NCBI RefSeq assembly: GCF_901933205.1
Contig: NC_044573.1
Span: 51,641,493 to 51,705,492, forward strand
Length of the DNA stretch: 64,000 bases
DNA from: Camarhynchus parvulus
Taxonomy: Eukaryota > Chordata > Aves > Passeriformes > Thraupidae
Direction: 5' to 3'
This document shows positions 1 to 19,700 of the stretch, piece after piece. The translations under genes were made by a program, and so were the position numbers. The notes below the pieces were generated by a model. The model was given only the letters and a program-made list of their open reading frames with translations. It was not told the origin of the DNA and ran no database searches. The number at the start of each line of letters is the position of its first letter. Position 1 is the stretch's first letter.

Positions 1-1940
1 GTTATATGTTACACATCATATCATGCCTTAGGTAAACTCCTTTAACTTAAAATCCACTCACTTCCTTAAGTTTGAGGTGGCCTGTGGTACACTGGGGGTG
101 TAAGGAGGCTGAAGCCTTCAGACCTCTAGAGAAATTTTTGAAGAGGGAACAGCACCCAAGACCACAGATGTTCTTGCTTGATCTGTCCTCCTCTTTTTAA
201 AGCCTAGTGATTGGATGAGATAAGGCTGCTTCTGCAGCCTTGCAGATGTTGCACGTCTCCAACCTCTTCAACACTTAGTTTTATTCCAAACCGCTGGTTT
301 GTGTTTGCATTGGCCTTTGCTTCCATAGCAAGAACGGCCTTGCAAATAAATAATTATGAAGTAAAAGTTGAGTTTTGAGTAGCAGCTGAGTCTTAGTAAA
401 TTTCAGGAGATGAATTGCAGGAGATGAAAAATTAGTTTCCACTGTTAGGCTTAATACTTGCAGACTTTAACTGTTATCTAGCTGCTGCCTTATGCTGTAA
501 GGAGAAGCTCTGTAAGCTCTAGAAAATGTTTTAATGTAGTATGTGCAAGTGTAATTGGCTGATGATGTATTGGCTTCTCTGCATCTGTTCATTCTGCATG
601 AAGAACTTAGCCCTGATAAGTAGCTTTGAGTCCCATTATATGTTTTATGTATAGAAATATTACAGTATTTTTTACAAAGTCCTTCCTTTGTTTTGTTTTA
701 GCAAAGCTTTAAGAACTTGCATAGAGTAGCTTGCAAAAAGTACGTGAATTGGTTGTTTGCCATGGATCCATGTATCTCTTTCAACTACTGTTTATTTAAT
801 GTCTCTTTAGTTTTCCGAGTCATAGTCTTAACACTTTATTGTATCAGTTTATTTGCATTATTTGATAGTGGTGAACATAAAAATTCTTATTTATGTAAGT
901 GATGGAATGTTCAGACTAATGCCAAAGTGCACATGTTGTGCCTGTAAAGAGAAATTATTTCTGGTGAGAAGTGCTGGGATTTGGGTGGTTTTTTGTAAAT
1001 AAACTGGGTTACTGTAAAATATAGGTTAATTTGAACTCTTGGCTCTAAATATTTAAGTGTTAATTCTGATCCTAAGAAATTACCAAATGTTTCTCTAAGT
1101 GACTTTTACAATATCTGTCTTCCACAATAGACATACAGTAGCCATTCTTTAATTCTCAGTGCTTAACAGGTGAGAATGGCTGGTGAAAACTTTGGATGGT
1201 TAGCTTGCTCTTATTCCTGCTACTGCTGCTGTATTGCTAAGATTACCTCTGAATAGTAGTTATAAATATGCAGTGTACTTCAGGCAGTTCAGGTGTACCT
1301 ATGCAATCTACAGTCTTGCTTTGTTGATGGCAGAATATAAACTTCTAGGAACTGGTCAGGTCAAAAAAGTGAACATGCCTTAACGAAAGAAAAGAGATCA
1401 ACATGTGTTGGTGTGGATGGTGAAAGACTTCTTTTCCATGGATGGTTGTGATCTCTTTGGTTTTGATGATCAAATATGAACTTTAAACACATCAGGCAAT
1501 GGTAAATCTTGCAAGAGAGTAGGACAATGAAATTCTGATCCTGCATTTATTACCCACAGAAAGTTCTGCTGAACTGAGTCAGCACTAAATATAGAGAGTC
1601 AAGGCCCCAGAAAAGACCACTCATTTTGTACCATCAGTGGCTTTTTCTGACTGCATACTGTAGTAACTCAAAACTGATTATGTAAGCATGTAATTGACAT
1701 CACTAAATGCTACATTTATACATTAATGTTTGATTATCTTTTCTATGCCTTTATAGTGTGTTGTTTATATACTGCTTTCTTGAACAAGGCCTTTCTTGAA
1801 TGAGATATAGACCTGGGTATGATTTGAGTAATCATGGCAGCTAAATAAGTTTGCCTTAGAGCACTACTATGTCATTTTACATACTTGTTAATTTCCAAGT
1901 AAAATACAATTCTTAATATTTCCATTTATTTTTCCCACAG
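1..1940 (+). other. PEX3: PEX3 intron (left-truncated)
   Basis: AT-rich sequence to the left of the first visible exon. I looked for the exon encoding the human [20 protein letters not shown] region and the segment up to ALLKNR and did not find it, so the intron starts outside the window. No RNA gene or recognisable transposon is seen. Confidence 0.7.
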
Positions 1941-8760
<6,820 letters not shown>

Positions 8761-9485
8761 TCTGCACATTTTTACAAATGGATGGTGTATTTATAACAAA
8801 TCCCTGGTGACTACTGATGAGACTTGGGTTAATTTTATAATGGTGTAGGAGTGGCAGACCAGCAGAAAGAGCACTCTGAGGAAAATGGGAGTGAGCCCAC
8901 ATTTTCTTCTAACTGAATTATACTTCACCCATTAAAAATATTCTTGTTGAAAGAAACATGGTAAATGAAGACTTTTCTATTTAAAAAGTGGTTAAACTCT
9001 TCTGTAATTCATTGGATTATTTTTTATTGCATCTAAAAGGCATCTGGTGGCAGTATTACAGCAAGTTACTAAAAAACCCATTTTTTTGCCTGGGGTGTGT
9101 AAGTTTGGGGAAGAACTAATGAAAGTGATCTAAGAATAGCACAGAGCAGCAGAATGAAGTAATGCTTTTTTCTTCTTCTTCTTCTCTCAGATTTTTCTTT
9201 CTATAAAGAAAATCTTTTTCCCCTTAACTTTACAAATCTTGTTCCAAAGTCTCTCATTCTTCAGAAAGCCTTTGCCAATGGATGCATGTTCCCTTTGAAC
9301 AAGCTGGGGGTCTGCTCTCTCTGTTACCTAATACTAAAGGAATGTGGTTTTTTTAGACATACTCTTGTTTATGCTGTTCAAACAGCTACACTGTACACAT
9401 TACCTTGTAAATATTTTATCTTAATTTGTATTAATTTTGAGCCCAGTTGTCTGTATTGTAATAAAATATTTTAATGTACAATTTG
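8761..9485 (+). other. PEX3: PEX3 3' untranslated region
   Basis: About 725 nt from the stop codon to just past an AATAAA hexamer at 9460-9465, with a GT-rich stretch (TTTGTGTGTGTATT) immediately downstream that fits a downstream cleavage element. The end is inferred from these signals. A short TTC microsatellite lies at about 9171-9185. Confidence 0.75.
9460..9465 (+). terminator. PEX3: PEX3 polyadenylation signal AATAAA
   Basis: Canonical hexamer followed about 15-20 nt later by a TGTGTGTG tract. It is the first strong hexamer with a GT-rich partner after the stop codon. Confidence 0.75.
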
Positions 9486-10289
9486 TGTGTGTATTAACAT
9501 TACTAGGGAAGAGAATAACCTGACTGGACAATTAACTCAAAATCCTGGCAGTTGAAAGAATAAATTTAATTTATACAGTACTTAATTTGCACTCACAAAC
9601 ATTACTCAGGGAAAATAAATCTTCAGTCTCTACATTGAAACAGAAATAATTCATGGTTTTTGTTGTCCTTTATCTCCTCTTCTTTGCAAGTTTCACCTTT
9701 TATGTCTATCCCTACAAATCGTGACACATGATGAGTTTGGAAATTCTTCAAGTTGGATGCAGTCTACTCTCTGCTTAAAATGTTGTCTCTTTGCTAGAGT
9801 TGAAGATCCCTAGCGACTCCTGATTATTTCTCTTTTTCAAGAGTTGGTCACTGAAGTATATATTTTGTTTAATAGTCCACAGAAGGCACCCTGGTAACTG
9901 TGTATAAACAAAGGGTGTAAACAAGAGACAAGTTTTACCCATGTAAAATCATACAGAATATCAAAAACCCAACCCTCTCCCAGTTCACCTGTGTCCCAGT
10001 AATGGATGGAGTTACTCAAGAATAGGAACATGTAAAATTAATTACTTCGGTACTGAGAAATGATGATGTATATATGCATTGCCTGTATGCATTTATTATT
10101 AATTTCTAACCCTTACAGGCCCGTTCCTGCAGACATTACCCGATTCAGCTGAAACTGCCAGCTACCACTAGCTAAACACACCTAGAAAAAGAATATTTTT
10201 TCTCTAAAACTGTCAGATTTTACTGTGCACTTTTGTGGAAGGCAAATTTCTTGCATTAAAGAGGGTGTACAACTGACTTATATGCATTT
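9486..10289. other. Intergenic spacer between convergent PEX3 and FUCA2 3' ends
   Basis: About 800 nt of AT-rich sequence separating the inferred polyadenylation sites of the two tail-to-tail genes. Extra TTTATT (minus-strand AATAAA) and AATAAA hexamers are present, so either transcript could extend further. No ORF of interest. Confidence 0.6.
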
Positions 10290-10636
10290 GAACACTGGCT
10301 TGAACTTTATTCCTTTATTCCTTCTTTTGTCTCTGAAAGTCTAGTGCCTGTTTCCCCCCACCTCATTCTTCATGTAACTTGGCCAGAAACTGACTAAACC
10401 AACTGTAGAGGTCATGGTAGCTGCTCAATATTTCACACAAGTTCAGAGAAGCAAACTGTATGCACAGGATTAATTATCTAGTGCTAGACTTTGTGAGGTT
10501 TGTTCCATTCCATCCTTTGATAACAGCCCGAAAAAGTGCATTTATGGATCTTTCTCAGTCAAGCAAGTTTAAAACCAGTGATAAGAAAGAGCAAAGCATC
10601 AGCACTCCCTGCTAGCCAGGGCTCCAGCAATATGTC
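10290..10636 (-). other. FUCA2: FUCA2 3' untranslated region
   Basis: From the TGA stop to just past two adjacent minus-strand AATAAA hexamers. The end point is inferred from those hexamers only. Confidence 0.6.
10306..10319 (-). terminator. FUCA2: FUCA2 tandem polyadenylation signals
   Basis: Two TTTATT blocks on the plus strand (10306-10311 and 10314-10319) read as AATAAA on the FUCA2 strand, about 320 nt after the stop codon. Confidence 0.6.
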
Positions 10637-10777
10637 TCAGTCTACATCAGTCAGTTGTAAGGTCCAGCCCCACTGACATGGCATTTGCTGAGGAGTCAAT
10701 TGAGGTAGAGCAATAACCATTCCCTTTTCTCCCAGGGCAACCCATTTCAGCAGTTCCCTGTATCCTGCCAGCTTCAC
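10637..10777 (-). CDS. FUCA2: FUCA2 terminal coding exon 7
   Basis: 141 nt, CTATTTTAG acceptor, TGA stop at the complement of 10637-10639. [20 protein letters not shown] continues to [15 protein letters not shown], matching human QLTIHQMPCKWGWALALT. The frame has no start codon of its own, so it is easily missed by ORF scanning. Confidence 0.94.
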   Translation of the reverse strand: MKLAGYRELLKWVALGEKGMVIALPQLTPQQMPCQWGWTLQLTDVD

Positions 10778-13700
10778 CTAAAATAGAAACACACACTATT
10801 GTTAGAACAACCCCTTTTCAAAGTACATATAAGTGCAATATTGACAAAGTAATTATTGATCCATAGCTACCTTACTCACCAAGTATCCTAAAAATGCCAC
10901 TTACTAACCAAATGAGTGATAATTATTAAAGCTAATGGGAAAACATTTGCAAGTAGATTTGCAAGTAAAAAAGCTACTCATGTTGGGTCTTGAGAAGGAC
11001 TTAGGGCTGTAGAAAGTGAATAAACACCTTTTGGAAGCATTTGAAGTAGAGTTTAGGTCTAAGCAGAGATCTAGCAGCCACAGTACAGAGCTTTGCATCC
11101 CCTGTTTACAAACTGCCTGCTTCCCATGGTGAAACTTGTAGTCTTGAAAGAGCATGACTGTTTCTTACAGAGGGCAGTCAGATATCTCAGAGAAAGCTGA
11201 TCTGAAGAACTAAAAACCACAAATAGGTTGATGCTGTCACCTGCACCAGCTGGTGACCTGCTGGAGTGACTGCAGCCCAGTCTCTTCTGCTGAGGAAATA
11301 CTTCCTAGTGCACATAGAGTCTAGCTGCCCCCCTAAAATTCCAGACGCATCTCCATCACTTCTGAAATTACTCTTTCTCCCCTATCACAGAGCTGTCTTG
11401 GCACCAGTCAGACTACTTTCATATAGAACTAGACCAGAGGGGGCAGTCCAGAAACACTCCTAATGCATTTCAGCAGCTAATGCCCATGCAGTGCATGAGA
11501 CCAGAGCAGAGCTAAACCAAAGTGAATCTCTCCTTAAATGCACAGAGTTGATACCAACTTCTGCTTCTATTGGGTTAATTGCTACTTGCCAGTGTAGGTG
11601 TGGCATCACTGTCCTCATCCTCTGACCTCCACTTGGTATAAGATGCAAATCTAGGGTAACACTGATTGCTCTTCAGCCTGCCTGGGCAACAAAAACCTCT
11701 GTGTACATTCTCTTCCTGCAAGGCTTTGACTTCAAACAGCTGCACGACTACAGCAATTCCGGTATCACCAAGTCATGAGGACAGCTGCTTCAAAAGAAAA
11801 GTCATGCTGAGTTAGGAGTCTACACAGGAAACAGGAGGGGAGGCACAGTTTTTTCCCCTGTTCCTTGGCCTCTTTGTGATTCTTAGTTTGCAAGCTAAAA
11901 CATATCCCAGCAACATCTCAGTCTAACTTTTGTTGGATAAGAAACATCCCACTGAGAGAACTATGACAAGGAGGTCCCAGAAAGAAAACAAACATTTTGC
12001 TGGGTCTCTTCCAAAGTACTCTGTCCTAAGAGCTATGCATTCCCAAAGATGCCAGAAACTTTAATAAACAAGATGGAACATGACACATCCTAGAAGGAGG
12101 GGAGGGGTGTGTGCACTCTCTTTTACCTGTGTTTCTCCAGGCTTAGCCCGTGGCTCACCAAGTTCCAGAATCCTAGAGACTGGCCAGTTAAGGAAGATAG
12201 CGTTGACTTTCCCTTCTTTAGGGGTGAAAGTGTACCTGGTTGGAAATGGGGACCAAAAAGGCATGTCAGCTTTTCCTTGTAAATCTTTAGAAATTATACA
12301 CAAGAGTATTTTCAAGACTGGAAAAATGGATTAGAAAGGTCAGGATTTTCACAAACATTTTCACACACATAACCACCTGGCCCTTTAATAAGGTGCTGTT
12401 CCTTGACAATTTGTTTCAACAAACTAGAGGTAATGAAAACTATTAAAGAACTGAATTCAGAGGCGAACCTCTGTTGTAACTTTAGCATACTGTATCAACT
12501 CAGCCATATAGGAAGGAGATGCTTGCAGGATGGGGAATCATTAACAGATAACTGTAGGTTATATTCAGAAAGACATGGTAACTCCCATCTATACACTAAG
12601 ATGCAGACTAAGAGAATTTAAAAATAGTATGGGCAACAGAGTTTCCACTTTGCATAGCTAGTTTTTAAAAATACTATTTTCATCACTATGCAATTGGAAA
12701 TCTTGTGGCATACCCCTGAAACATTCCTCCCTCCTTCCTATTTAGTTACAGTTTTTTATTGCTCTTGAAAGGGATTTTACTTAACAGTCAACAGTTCAGC
12801 ATCTGCAGGCTAAAGCCAGATGGCCAAATCTTGCTGGGAATGTGAGTAAAAACATCCACTGAGACAAGAGGGCCAAGACCAAAACCCTGATGGATCATGA
12901 AGGTGTTAGAGAAGCTTCAAGTAACAAGGGCAGAGGGGAGGCCAGAGACTGACTGTATTTAGTGACCAAATAATTGCTGTTATCTTCCCGCTTTCTTTCT
13001 AAACACCAAGTGACACTGAGTATTCCTTTGTTCAGATAAACACTTCATAGCAATCTTGTATTTCCAGATTTTTTTCATTTCTGTTGCCCACTAGAAGCAA
13101 ACAGAATTACCTAATAGATTAGCTGACACCAAGAAGCAAAAGATGACCATAGAAATGCTTGCAGCTTTCCTTTCAGCCTCAGCATCATCCCAAAACTAGT
13201 CCCTACCTACAGCTTTATACACATTTTAGATGAAGTTACTTACACTAACAAAGGCATTAATTCCTTTACCACATACAAACTAAGATGGTGATTTCTGTAG
13301 CATCAGGTCCTTAGGGATTTCAAAACTTCACATAACATTGGTGCTGCTTTCCAGAGCCTGCATTTTGGCTCAGTAGACTTACCAGACTCCAGGAGTGACA
13401 GTGTCGTTCTGTGCTCTCCATGGTTTTGTTCCATAGATGGCCTCTCCATTGACCTCCAGCCAAGAGCCCACCTGCCTCAGGCGCTCCTCAAACACAACAG
13501 CGATGCGACCATCGTGGGTGGGTCCAATATTCATCAGGAGGTTTCCTCCACAGGACACTGTTTCTACAAGTTGCTGAAGTGTTTTTAAACACACAGAGCA
13601 CATGGTTGTGAGTAATGAAATCACATATTTGCAGTACTTTCTAAAGTCTGCTGTACTGCTTCAGAATGATAAACCACAAGAGTTATGCTACTGCTGCATG

Positions 13701-16700
13701 CTGAGACTTTGGGGTTCATCCCAACAGTTAATACAAAATTTAAGCTCTCATAAAACAAAGCTCTACTGTCAATTTTTACATCCAAAACCAGCCCCAAATA
13801 CCTTCTTGCACCAATATGTCTGCCTGAATCTACATAAGAATCAGATCCTGCAACTCTTTATCATTTCAACTTCTGCAAGAATGTATTGAGGGTTTTACCA
13901 ATACGACAGATGACTTCTCTGCACCAGAGTAGAATAAGGTGAATAGCTGCTACTCTATTGAATCTTAGAAAAGCAACTTCCTCCTTCCTCCTGTTTGATG
14001 CTTTTCCTATTTTATAGAAACATCTATAAAACACAAGGAAGCCTCCTACAAAGCCTACAAAATTTGTGTTCACATCCACACTGCCCTCCAGAGATCATGG
14101 ACTGAGATGCATAAGTCTGAGAAACAGACAACTGCAGACATGCTGCTGAATTGATTCAAACCTTCTGCCTCTGAAAAGAGGTTACTTCAATTTCAAATTG
14201 TCTTTTCGTGAGGACCACGCTAGAAACAGCAACAATATTTAGCAACAGTAACAATCTTTCCCTTAATAGCTGAATTTGCAACTGAATGCATTATTCTGGA
14301 AAACTGATCAGTCTTCCTTTCATTCAGGTTTCCTAAGCTTCAGATCTTTTATAATACCTCAGCCTAGTAAGAGAATCAATGTTCTAACAACACCAGCTGT
14401 CTGCTTCTCGTAGTGTTTATCTGTATGTTCTGTAAGGAAAGTTTTTCGCTACAAAGTAAAACTACTGCTGAGTCATAAACTGTTTCTATCTGTAAAGGGG
14501 AAAAGATGTAGCCTTCCAGCAGGACTTCCTAAACAGGAGCTGTGAAACTGCAAAGATGCAAAAGATAAAAGATGTAGCCTTCCAGTAGGAGTTCCTAAAC
14601 AGGAGCTGTGAAACTGCAACTGTTTGCTTCCCATCAACTTGCCTACGCAGTTACCGGAGAAAGTTAGACGAGAAAGTAATGATGAGACTGTCCAGCTCAG
14701 TCCTTGGCCAGTTACTCACAGGGAAAACAGCTTCTAGGAAACTGACTGAATTTTTACTAGAAATTCATTCTATAGAAACGACTAAGAGAAAGGTTAAGAG
14801 TTACATGGATTTTCCATCCTGCCAGCGTTACAGCTGGAAATTAACAAAATTATTTATTATTTCACTATTGAATTAAAGTCATCTTATTCATAAAAATAGA
14901 TGCATGATCAATATGTTAAACAGCACAATACAATAACCAGGAGAGAGAACGGGGAGTGGCAGCAGCTGCTGTGGCCCTGTACCTTCACCAAGTCCTCGAT
15001 GGGGAGGTAGTCCCGGAGCCGCGCATCCCGGCGGTAGCCCCAGGAGCCGCGGTCGATGGTCATGCAGTTCTCCCACTTGTGGGGCAGGAGGCGCCCGGGG
15101 TTGTAGCGATCGCTGCACGTGTAGAAGCCGCCGTGGGCACAGATGCTGCCCGCTCCCCAGCGGTCATTGGTCACCACCGTGTCCCGGACCGGGCTGGGAA
15201 CACAGGAGTTTTATTATTGTTGTCCTATAGAACGCGGTCACAGCCAGCGTAATCCTTTCCCACACGCATCCCTCCCAGGAACCAACATTTTGGATGACTC
15301 CTGTACTATTAATTTATTACAATAAGATTAAGTGCAATGTCAGGAATTCTATTCTCATGTTTTGCTAATAAAAGGTCCAGATCAGAATTTCTTAGGGAAA
15401 TAAGTTCCAGACTTTAACAGGCGCTCTGCCAGAAATCACTCTGCACTTCATATCCACTGCCAGATGTTCAGTCTGTGATGACAACAATGTACCCATATTC
15501 TCAAATTGTCCTGCTATCCTGTGTTTCTGTGCAACAGCAAATGCTCAGACTGTGATTAAGCAGAATAGCCAATACCATCTTAAATTATCAATTTGCAAAT
15601 GTGTTTAAAAAGTACAAAACATTCTTTTTCCAAAACTAGCTTTGATAGTTCTAGAAAATATCTGGATTCTGTATTTCAGGAGAATTAATATTTTGTAAAG
15701 TCCTCTTAAGCAGAATTAGCAGGTTCCAAAAAAACAAACAGAAAAATGAAATAAAACTAGACACAGCAGAATTTCAGACAAGGAGCTAAACCAGCATCAT
15801 TATGTACCTGTCATTATACAGCCAAGCCAAGAAACCAGTGCTGTTCCAGTAAGTATCTGGAGCATTTCCATCCCCATCAGACCAAATTATTTCTGGCTGG
15901 TACTTGGTCACAATTTCATAGAGTTCTGGTAATGATTTACTGGTGGGAAACTTGCTTGTGTTAAAGGCATTGGTGGCATCCTCAAGGAAGAGAGGATTGA
16001 ACCATTCAAACAGGGAATGGTATAACCCAAAATGCAAGTCAGTTCTGTTTCTAACAGATGTTGCTAGTTCAGCAACAAGATCTCGCTTTGGTCCCACATC
16101 AACAGCGTTCCAGTTCCAAGAATATTTGGACCCCCACAAAGTAAAGCCTAAAAAGAGAAAAATCAGAGGATAAGAAAGAAAAGAAGAAGAGAGGACATTA
16201 CAGTTCTTTCTGGAAAGTGGTTGGAAGTGTTGCAAAAAATTAAATAATAAAAATTATATATGTAATAATATTGTTGTCATGGTATAAGGTGTGCCTATAA
16301 CCTGTTTACGCACAATGGTAGTAGTTTTAATATCAGAACACCATGTATTTTTATATGTATGCATACACATTTATATTTTCCAGTTCTGAACTGCTTGGAT
16401 AATTATTCAGTCTATTCATATGTCCCAATTAAATTAACTAGATGACTTTTAAGGCCCCTTCCAACCTAATGCATTTTCTAACTCTATGACTCTGAAATTA
16501 ACCAAAAATATGGCAGCTTTTGAGGCATCTACATCAAATGTGAACTGTAAATACACAATCAGCAAGTGAAAGATCAAATTGTTTCTCAGCTGCAGAAAGC
16601 CCAACCTATCATTTGCATTCAAAGACTGTTCTCCTCTTTTCTGTTTCCATCTTATGCAAATGTTCACTTTTTGTTTGCCTTGATATTTATAACAGCTCAA

Positions 16701-19700
16701 TCAACTACTCTGTACGTGCATGAGGAGAGAGCAAAAACTCCTGAAACAGCTGTTAAAACATCAAGATTAAATATCAGAAGGGATTTGACCTTTCAGACAT
16801 CCATCAGCCCAACACAACCACTTACAAATACTACGGCACTGCAGACTCAGACCACTGCCAGAGGAGCTCCACTCTCACCTTGTAACCCCTTTATACTCAC
16901 TGTCTAAGCAATCTTGTGCTATTTCTGTGAACTGGATACATGCAATTGTATGGACTAAACAACCTAAAAATTCATGCACAAGGCTATTGGACAGACTAAA
17001 TGAATCCTGGTTCTTTTGAAGTCACTGGGAATTGCACCACAAGTGAAATTCAAGATCAAGAATTATGTGTGTCAGAGCTGAGATTAAAATTGACACTTCA
17101 CAAGTTGCCAGTCTTAAACCCACATCTCACAAAGACCAACAACATTCATTAGATGTATTGTAGAATATGTTACTATTTTATACTTTCTTTGCTAGTGTAG
17201 TTCCTTCCAGAAGCTTTCTTTTTCTTTACTTTTGTCTGCAAAGTACTTTACAATTACAGTGCTAAAAACAATTGTGCCTGTAAAGCTACAGATCTGGTTC
17301 AAAGTTTTGGCTTCTGTGCCCTATATCAGGAAGACCTATACCTTCCTAAATCTAAAGTTAACTCCTGGAACATGTACCTAAATTCCTTGGAGAAACCAAG
17401 GGAGTTTGCTCACTGCCTGCTCAAAGCAGCTCTCCAAATGTTAAACAGTGCAGAATTCACTTTTGTGGTTCCTTCAGCACTAAATTGCACAGAAATAAAA
17501 AATAAACTGCGGCCACTGCAGGAAGCTCAGCTGCCACCACCACTTCAGGCTGTCTTACTTACAGCAAGAGAACAGTGGCACAATCTACTGCTCCTCCTAT
17601 GCAAATTCCATGGCCACAGCTTTTGTGTAAAGGTCAGGAAAACACCTGCACGTCTCTTGGGTGGTTTTTGTTTCCTCTTTGGCTGTGGTGGGGCAGGTAA
17701 GCCTGCCTGGCTTTCTCTATGTCTCTTAGAAGATAGAAAAGTCACACGTTTTTTACATCTGTTGATAGAAATGCAGCAATTACTACATTCACAAAGCTTC
17801 CACTTACCCTCATGATGTTTTGAAGTTAAGACAACATATTTTGCACCTGAAGCCTTCAGAATGTCTGCCCACTGGTTGGGATCAAAGAATTCTGCTGTAA
17901 ACAGAGGACCAAAATCTTCATAGCTGAAGCCAGGTGGATAATTTGCATCCATAAATTTCACATAGGGCTCTCTCTTTTCCTTCTGCCAGTACCACCTACA
18001 TAATACAGAGCAAAGCATGTCTGCTGATGTATTTTTTGACGAAGAAAAGAGAATTGAAATTATCAGCTCCTATTTAACACTGAGAAGTAGAGGCATTGGA
18101 GGTACATGACACTGGCAATAAGACAAAATTGCCCCAGAAGAGTATTGATTAGCAAAGATTTCATTTTTTCTATCTTATTTGTCCATGTTCTACATCTTTG
18201 TACTCCCCTTTGGAAAGGTCTCAGGATTTCATTTGAAGCAATGAAAAAATCAGCTACACTTTGAGAATGGAAAAATGACAGTGTAGGTCAATACCCAAAT
18301 CTCAAAACTGTACTAGAGACCACAGACAGCCTGTGTAAGCAGCTCAGGTGGCACAAGAAATGCATTTTTCCTGGACTTGCATGTCTCACCTCCTCAAATC
18401 TCACACCTCAGCCATCAGGCATCTCTGCTCTGCCCCCAACATTGCAATCCCTGCCACCCACAAACATGGGGATCGTCAGCTCTACCTCTCTGACAGTCCC
18501 AAGCCCTCTACACAACCACAGCTGAGTGACCCAATGTCCACAGCCCCAGGGCCAGAGAGAGCTGTGACCAGGTCACTGCAGACTCTGCACACCTGAGGCC
18601 CTGCAAGCAAAGGCACCCTGCTAGAAGAAGGCACGTCCTCCATCCAAAACCTGCCTCTGCAAGAACACCACACACTTACAAATGCACCTCTGTCACCTTT
18701 CTATCAATGAAACCAAGCAGCAAAAATCCTCTTGTCAAATTTAGACTTATATGAAAATAGATTGTAAAGTGAAGGAATAAAACAGGCCAGAATTTGAATG
18801 TTTGAAATTAATTTCTCTCTCCTGTCCTGAGCTGGACTCTGACCTCAGTTCTCTGAGACCACAGTGTGAATATTGTTGTAACCTTCCTGAAAACACTTTA
18901 GCATAAACCAACACAATCTCTGGCAGCCAACAGGGAAAAAAAATACAAAACTTAGAAGAAAGAGGCTGAGACAGCTTTCTTCATTGAAAGAGCCAGGGGC
19001 AGAGGAAATAACAACAATAAAGCAAAACAAACAAAATTTTAAAAATAAAAACAAAAAACCCCTCTGATTTCAAAGTATATAATTTCTTAAATCAAAAAGT
19101 AACAACCTTGCTTCTCTCCCATAGTCACATGGTTTGCTAACATGAACACTTCCATGCTGACAGGATTAGATTCTAGAAACATCCTTACCCAGGCTGTGGA
19201 GCTCTGAGGGAAGGCACACAGGATGGCTGATAACAGTTTGTGACCTTCCATTTGACACTGCTACTGCAGGACCTCAATCATCTGACTGCACAAGCTGTCA
19301 GAAGGCCCTGAAGCAGCTCTAGACCCACACCTGCTATGGGATAGGAGAATACAGGAATATAAAAAACAATTAGAGTTTTGGGGTCAAAAACCAAATGCTC
19401 CATCCTGAGCCTGCACACCACTATCAGAGTACAGCACTCTGACTGAGGCTTGAAACCAAACCTAGCTCTGTCCCGCCTCTCTAAAAGTAATTTATTAGTG
19501 TATGTAGTCTGCATTAAAAGCCTGCTGAAACACTTGACTCTAATTCTGAAAAGAACAGGTGTCAGAAAACATTGGTTTGATTAGATACGGGTTGGCTTGT
19601 TTTGCAAATATAGTAATTAAGGTTTGCCATAGCTCTGCCACAAAGCTACCCTCATCTTCATATTGTAAATAATAATGTGTCTTACTTGAACTCTCACAGG

